Positions 7,006 through 10,668 of a stretch of 10,668 nt of DNA are shown one piece after another. Below the pieces are notes generated by a model. The model was not told the DNA's origin and made no database searches. It worked only from the letters and a program-made list of their open reading frames with translations. A program made the position numbers and the translations under genes. Positions within the stretch are counted from its first letter, which is position 1. The number at the start of each line of letters is the position of its first letter. Source of the stretch: JAAZMI01 sp050942615 (GTDB lineage: Bacteria; Bacillota; Dethiobacteria; DTU022; UBA8154); contig JBMNNQ010000050.1 of the NCBI GenBank assembly GCA_050942615.1, positions 1-10,668 on the forward strand. The letters are read 5' to 3'.

Positions 7006-7593
7006 ATGATATTTTTATCTGTTCCAGCAGCAGGGAAAAAAGCCCGGGCGCAAAACCCCAATGTGGTTTATGAAGCCTTGATCGCTGAAATGGCGGCTGA
7101 AGACACACAAGCTCTTGAAAAACTATATGAACAGACCAAAACCATGGTCTACGGTTTTGCATTATCCCTGACAAAAAATGCACAGGATGCAGAAGATGTG
7201 ACCCAGGATACCTATGTCCGGCTTTTTCAGGCGGCAAAGTCATATCGCCCGCAGGGAAAACCGATGGCCTGGATATTGACTATTACACGAAACCTTTTTT
7301 TAATGAAACTGCGAAAGAAAAAAAATCAAGGGGCCCCATTCCAGGATTACCTGGTTTCACCTGAAAAGCAGGAACAGGATTTTTCTGCAAACAGCACCAA
7401 CCGAATTGTATTGGCAACAGTGCTCCAAACCCTGTCGGATGAAGAAAGACAAATTGTTATGTTACACAGCGTTACCGGGCTTAAACACCGGGAAATAGCT
7501 GAAATACTACAAATTCCCTTATCAACAGCGCTATCTAAATATCGACGTGCCCTGTCAAAATTAAAAAAACGCCTGAAGGAGGAGAAACCATGA
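7006..7593 (+). CDS. ECF-type RNA polymerase sigma factor
   Basis: Alternative sigma factor of 195 aa that directs RNA polymerase to a small regulon. Region 2 spans about residues 34-105, with the region 2.2 core DAEDVTQDTYVRLF (61-74) and the 2.3/2.4 segment GKPMAWILTITRNLFLMKLR that melts and reads the -10 element. Region 4 spans about 135-190, with SDEERQIVML and the helix-turn-helix LKHREIAEILQIPLSTALSK that reads the -35. There is no region 1, region 3 or SigI-type C-terminal domain, so it is a group 4 (ECF) factor. The ATG at 7006 has a Shine-Dalgarno AGGGTG 5 nt upstream; this gives an N-terminal extension of about 20 residues before the region 2 homology. Its stop overlaps the start of the next gene (ATGA), which encodes a membrane anti-sigma factor, so the two are translationally coupled and probably autoregulated as a unit. 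Confidence 0.92.
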   Translation: MIFLSVPAAGKKARAQNPNVVYEALIAEMAAEDTQALEKLYEQTKTMVYGFALSLTKNAQDAEDVTQDTYVRLFQAAKSYRPQGKPMAWILTITRNLFLMKLRKKKNQGAPFQDYLVSPEKQEQDFSANSTNRIVLATVLQTLSDEERQIVMLHSVTGLKHREIAEILQIPLSTALSKYRRALSKLKKRLKEEKP

Positions 7594-9164
7594 AGCTGAC
7601 TGATGCCCTGCTAAAACAACATCTTAAAAAAGCTGTTGAAGATGAAACGCCCGACATGCTGGAAAAAATTTTCCTCCGCGTTGAAAAAGAAAAGGGAGCT
7701 GTTACTATGACAGATTACAATGTTGATTGCCCCGCCAATTCAACTTTGGCATTGCCGATGCTACAAGGAAAGAAAAAGGAGGCAACGGCATGGTTTAAGT
7801 GGGCGGCAAGCGTCGCCTGCCTCTTTGTCTTTGTTTTTGGAACCTACCTTGGATATATTCATTTTTCGCCCGAATCCATAATCAGATTTGATGTAAATCC
7901 CGCCGTTGAATTAAAGATAAACCGCTTTGAAAAAGTATTGTCCGCCCTGCCCCTTAATAAAGAGGCAAAAGTAATACTGGACGACATGAATCTGAAAAAT
8001 ACCGATTTAAACGTTGCCGTCAATGCCCTGATCGGCTCTATGGTCAAAAAAGGTTACATCAGTGAAATTAAAAATTCCATTCTGATTTCTGTTGACAGCA
8101 ATAACAAACAAAAAGAAATACAACTCCAGGAGCAACTTTTAAATGAGGTAGATGCTTTGCTGGCTGCTCATTCAGTAAAAGGGGCCGTGCTTAGCCAGAC
8201 TGTGGATAAAGACAGCCGCTTACTGGAACTTGCCCAAAAGCACAATCTTTCCCCGGGCAAGGCCGCCCTGATTAATGTATTGGTGAACCAGGACCCCGCT
8301 TTGGATTTTGCAAGTCTTGCCCCACTTTCTGTAAATGATATAAATTTATTGATTGCCTCCAGACAGCTTGAATTAAAGGGCATCGAAACCTGCGGGCAGG
8401 CAAACAGCACTGCCTACATCGGTGAAGATGCGGCCAAACAGGCCGTGTTAACCCACGCACAAGTTCAGGAAACCACGGCAGTATTTACAGAAGTTAAGCT
8501 GGATTATGAAGAGGGTAAAATGGTATATGAAATAGAATTTTTAAGCGGAAACATGGAATATGACTATGAAATCGATGCTGTTACCGGGGTTATATTGAAA
8601 TTTGAACATGAAACAAAAAAACATAACAGACAAAACCAAACTGATCACGAAAAACAAAATGACTGTAAAATTCAGGCTGGCAGCAACACATACATCAGTG
8701 AAACCCAAGCAAAACAAGCTGCGCTGGACTACGCTAAAATAACCGAAAAAACAGCTGAATTTAAAAAACTTAAAAGAGATTATGAAGACGGCAAGACGGT
8801 ATACGAAATTGAATTTTGGGTTGATAATATCAGGTATGAATTTGAAATTGATGCTGTTACCGGGGAAATTGTTGAATTCGAACTTAAAACAATAACTGTA
8901 TCACAAATGACACCTGCTTCCGGCAATACCGGCAATAGCAACAAAGGCACCGGGGAATATATTGGTAACAAAAAAGCAGAATCCATTGCCTTGGAAAATG
9001 CCGGGTTATCAAAAGATTCCGTTCGAAAAATGGAAACTGAATTAAAAAAGAAAAAAACACGTACTGTCTATGAAGTGGAATTTAAATATAATGGGTATGA
9101 ACACGAATATAAAATAGATGCATACACTGGTGAAATCCTTTCGCAGGGAGTTGAAAAAGACTAA
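7590..9164 (+). CDS. Membrane anti-sigma factor: RsgI-like ectodomain plus three PepSY domains
   Basis: Single-pass membrane protein of 524 aa. The order is: a short cytosolic N-terminus (1-69) likely to bind the sigma factor; a transmembrane helix (about 71-90); an RsgI-like extracytoplasmic domain starting IIRFDVNPAVELKINRFEKV (97-116) and running to about 260 (LNLKNTDLNVAVNAL-type helix, GYISEIKNSILISV, SPGKAALINVLV); and three tandem PepSY domains (about 276-339, 367-431, 456-518), each ending in an EIDAVTG or KIDAYTG motif. RsgI proteins are known to self-cleave at the Asn-Pro of this DVNP motif (Asn103-Pro104 here), priming regulated proteolysis; the residues are kept. PepSY domains are often extracytoplasmic inhibitors or sensors. 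The start overlaps the sigma gene by 4 nt, with AAGGAGGAG (7577-7585) upstream. The inferred role is to hold the ECF sigma factor at the membrane until an envelope signal arrives. The unusual point is an RsgI-type receptor paired with an ECF rather than a SigI partner. Confidence 0.82.
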   Translation: MKLTDALLKQHLKKAVEDETPDMLEKIFLRVEKEKGAVTMTDYNVDCPANSTLALPMLQGKKKEATAWFKWAASVACLFVFVFGTYLGYIHFSPESIIRFDVNPAVELKINRFEKVLSALPLNKEAKVILDDMNLKNTDLNVAVNALIGSMVKKGYISEIKNSILISVDSNNKQKEIQLQEQLLNEVDALLAAHSVKGAVLSQTVDKDSRLLELAQKHNLSPGKAALINVLVNQDPALDFASLAPLSVNDINLLIASRQLELKGIETCGQANSTAYIGEDAAKQAVLTHAQVQETTAVFTEVKLDYEEGKMVYEIEFLSGNMEYDYEIDAVTGVILKFEHETKKHNRQNQTDHEKQNDCKIQAGSNTYISETQAKQAALDYAKITEKTAEFKKLKRDYEDGKTVYEIEFWVDNIRYEFEIDAVTGEIVEFELKTITVSQMTPASGNTGNSNKGTGEYIGNKKAESIALENAGLSKDSVRKMETELKKKKTRTVYEVEFKYNGYEHEYKIDAYTGEILSQGVEKD

Positions 9165-9181
9165 CATTTTACACTGGGGTT

Positions 9182-9395
9182 GTGCCTTATAAAATGATAT
9201 CCCGGATAGTCCTGTTTGTACGGCAAACACTGTAAAACCCGTAAAAAGCTATATATCATCAGGACTGGAATTTCCAGGCTGTAAATACTGGCGATAAAGT
9301 GGCTGAAACGGGACAGCACAACCTGGGTGGAAGGTGAACCGGATGCTTAGTAAAACACCCCAGCCAGCCGATACGGGGACATTTGTATCTGCTTT
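9182..9395 (+). mobile_element. Possible group II intron fragment (domain I), no reverse transcriptase
   Basis: No protein is encoded here, but the stretch GGCTGAAACGGGACAGCAC (9301-9319), followed by GGTGGAAGGTGAACCGGATGC (in 9327-9346) and GATACGGGGACATT (9370-9383), closely resembles conserved domain I of bacterial group II introns; the Lactococcus Ll.LtrB intron has a comparable GCTGATACGGGAAC...GCAC...TTGGAA segment. GTGCC at 9182 could be a decayed GUGYG 5' boundary, 18 nt after the anti-sigma stop codon. There is no maturase ORF and no recognisable domain V downstream, so this would be a truncated, immobile remnant. The right end is uncertain. The match is from memory of consensus sequence, not from a search. 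Confidence 0.5.
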
Positions 9396-9396
9396 C

Positions 9397-9420
9397 AAAA
9401 AATCCCGATATTATATCGGG
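9397..9420 (-). terminator. Intrinsic terminator for the selD / NifX-like transcript
   Basis: On the minus strand, a perfect 7-bp stem CCCGATA-TAA-TATCGGG (9420-9404) is followed by A and six T residues (9402-9397). It lies about 220 nt past the NifX-like stop codon and is correctly oriented for the minus-strand selD unit. On the plus strand the hairpin lacks an adjacent T-run, so it is a poor terminator for the sigma operon. Confidence 0.7.
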
Positions 9421-9472
9421 AGAAAAAAGTCATTTTTTTAAAACCCGTGAAAACTGTGGGACAAAAATATAA

Positions 9473-9548
9473 GGGCAGGTTTTTTCAATAATGGCAGCAT
9501 AAACATGTATAGTAAAGCAACTTTTTCAAAATTTTACCAAACCTGCCC
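9473..9548. repeat. 10-bp inverted repeat, GGGCAGGTTT / AAACCTGCCC
   Basis: GGGCAGGTTT (9473-9482) and AAACCTGCCC (9539-9548) are perfect inverted copies separated by 56 bp of AT-rich sequence. On the minus strand the second arm runs into TTATATTTTT, so it could form a large terminator-like hairpin. It could equally be the ends of a very small MITE-like element. No flanking target duplication is obvious. Confidence 0.4.
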
Positions 9549-9639
9549 GCCTGTCCACCCCAGGGAGATTACTAGGAAGCTGCTGCCTTTTAACTACTTT
9601 ATGTGTTAATTTTTTGTTTGTATTGTTATTTACATGAAC

Positions 9640-9891
9640 CTACCCCTGCCCGCCCCCCCAGCCGCCGTTAAAAGGAGATGCACCTGAAACAAGGTTTAAT
9701 TTACACCGTTGGCACTGTTCCAAAGCATCACTTACAGTTCCGCTTGTCCCTGTATAAATTTTAACGCCCCCCGCATCTAAGGCAGCATGGGCTTTGGGCC
9801 CGGCATTGCCGGTAAGCACCGCATCTACACCCCTACCTATTAAAAGCTGTGCTGTTTGGACGCCTGCGCCACCAGGCGCATCCATCAACAA
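9640..9891 (-). pseudogene. NifX/NifB-type Fe-Mo cofactor-binding domain, N-terminally truncated
   Basis: The 83-codon frame reads DAPGGAGVQTAQLLI, then GVDAVLTGNAGPKAHAALDAG, then GVKIYTGTSGTVSDAL, and ends in a Gly-rich tail GGWGGGQG. This is the C-terminal two thirds of the NifX-NafY/MTH1175-like family (normally about 110-125 aa), whose members bind iron-molybdenum or Fe-S precursor clusters. The first beta-strands with the DPRFGR-type motif are missing: upstream is directly the stop codon of selD, and the frame can begin only at TTG 9891/9888 or ATG 9885, with no Shine-Dalgarno site. It lies in the same frame as selD, separated by one TAA plus about seven codons. The most likely explanation is a 5'-deleted remnant. 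Alternatives are a short functional domain made by translational coupling, or a sequencing or assembly deletion. Confidence 0.6.
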
Positions 9892-9912
9892 AAATAATAT
9901 TGGTTTTTTTCT

Positions 9913-10668
9913 TTAACAGCATTGAATTATTTCAGGCATTTTTTCCACAACTGAGCCGATAACATTTGCTGCAGGGGTTTTTCTTGCTTTAAGTTCCTGT
10001 ATCAATTTAGGAGCTTTATCTTCAGGAACGGAGATCAGCAGCCCTCCTGACGTTTGGGGGTCCGACATAATATCTAAAAGAATGGGATCGACGGAGGGGG
10101 CAATTTCAAGCTGTTTGCGGCAATATTTTTGATTTGTATAGCTTCCCCCGGGGACAAACCCTATGGAAGCAAATGTTTTTGCTTCCGAAATAATTGGAAC
10201 CTTTTTAGTATCGATCTTTATTCCTATATTACTGGCCATGGCCATTTCAAGACAGTGCCCCAATAATCCAAAACCGGTAATATCTGTGCAAGCATTTACC
10301 CCAACTTCCGCTGTTGCTTCAGCAGCATCCTTATTGAGGGTGGCCATCAGCCTGGTGATATATTCGGTGGTTTTCTTATCCAGCTCCCCCGCCTTAAGGG
10401 CGGTGGCCAATATTCCTGTTCCCAGCGGCTTTGTAAGAACAAGCAGATCGCCCGGCCTGGCGCCGGCGTTGGTCAGGAATTTTTGGGGATGAACTATTCC
10501 TGTTACTGAAAGTCCATATTTTAATTCGGGATCTTCTACACTGTGCCCCCCGACCATCACTGCATCCGCTTTATGGATCATTTCCAGGCCGCCCTCCAAG
10601 ATTGAACGCAAAACTGATTTATCCATATCTTTGATCGGAAAGCAGACAATATTCATTGCCGTCAGCGG
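9913..10668 (-). CDS. selD: Selenophosphate synthetase (selenide, water dikinase), C-terminal part
   Basis: SelD makes selenophosphate from selenide and ATP, the selenium donor for selenocysteine tRNA and for seleno-modified tRNA. The 5' end runs off the right edge in frame (PLTAMNIVCFPI...), leaving 251 residues of about 345. Family landmarks present: MNIVCFPIKDMD, VMVGGHSVEDPELKYGLSVTG (GGHS motif), LLVLTKPLGTGI, DITGFGLLGHCLEMA and SDPQTSGGLLISV, all from the PurM/AIR-synthetase-like fold. The N-terminal Gly-rich loop with the catalytic Cys or Sec is outside the window, so whether this is a selenoprotein form cannot be told. The C-terminus, EKMPEIIQCC followed by TAA, falls at about the normal length. 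A truncated NifX-like frame follows directly, then a terminator at 9397-9420. The presence of SelD implies selenium use by the host. Confidence 0.93.
   Translation of the reverse strand, partial: PLTAMNIVCFPIKDMDKSVLRSILEGGLEMIHKADAVMVGGHSVEDPELKYGLSVTGIVHPQKFLTNAGARPGDLLVLTKPLGTGILATALKAGELDKKTTEYITRLMATLNKDAAEATAEVGVNACTDITGFGLLGHCLEMAMASNIGIKIDTKKVPIISEAKTFASIGFVPGGSYTNQKYCRKQLEIAPSVDPILLDIMSDPQTSGGLLISVPEDKAPKLIQELKARKTPAANVIGSVVEKMPEIIQCC

Noticed and set aside
9441..9460. CCCGTGAAAACTGTGGG as group II intron domain V
   Set aside because: Pairing depends on several wobble pairs and lacks the conserved AGC catalytic triad and bulge, so it is not domain V.
9165..9640. Selenocysteine tRNA or other tRNA near selD
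   Set aside because: No cloverleaf, no T-loop GGTTCRANNCC and no CCA-type end could be found.

Overview
The window looks like chromosomal DNA from an anaerobic Firmicute, probably a Clostridia/Peptococcaceae-type organism (inference). The reasons are strong Shine-Dalgarno sites, TTG starts, moderate G+C with AT-rich intergenic DNA, a SelD gene (selenium metabolism), a NifX/NifB-type Fe-Mo-cofactor domain, an ABC-F protein with a Gram-positive style leader, and what looks like group II intron debris.

Layout. (1) Positions 1-1709, plus strand: the C-terminal end of an FtsX/MacB-type ABC permease, then an HlyD/MacA-like adaptor, together part of an efflux or export operon whose ATPase is presumably off the left edge. 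(2) 1771-2577, plus: a nitrilase-superfamily C-N hydrolase with an intact Glu-Lys-Cys triad. (3) 2676-4433, minus: a two-domain ABC-F ATPase resembling antibiotic-resistance ribosome protectors. Its roughly 300-nt leader contains an extended -10 promoter, two short leader ORFs with Shine-Dalgarno sites, a strong intrinsic terminator ending about 45 nt before the gene, and a sequence that can pair either with the second leader ORF or with the gene's own ribosome binding site. (4) 5259-6560, minus: an NCS2-type nucleobase permease that lacks the usual substrate-binding glutamates. (5) 7006-9164, plus: an ECF-type sigma factor overlapping by 4 nt a membrane anti-sigma factor. The latter combines an RsgI-like extracytoplasmic domain (with the Asn-Pro site at which RsgI proteins cleave themselves) with three PepSY domains. 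(6) About 9182-9395: an ORF-less sequence resembling group II intron domain I, then a minus-strand terminator. (7) 9640-9891, minus: an N-terminally truncated NifX-like domain in the same frame as, and just downstream of, (8) 9913-10668, minus: the C-terminal two thirds of selenophosphate synthetase SelD.

The genes form several independent units. The most interesting parts are regulatory: the layered leader of the ABC-F gene (antibiotic-responsive attenuation, inferred) and the sigma/anti-sigma pair that couples an ECF sigma factor to an RsgI-type self-cleaving receptor with PepSY repeats. All family assignments come from reading motifs; no database search was run.
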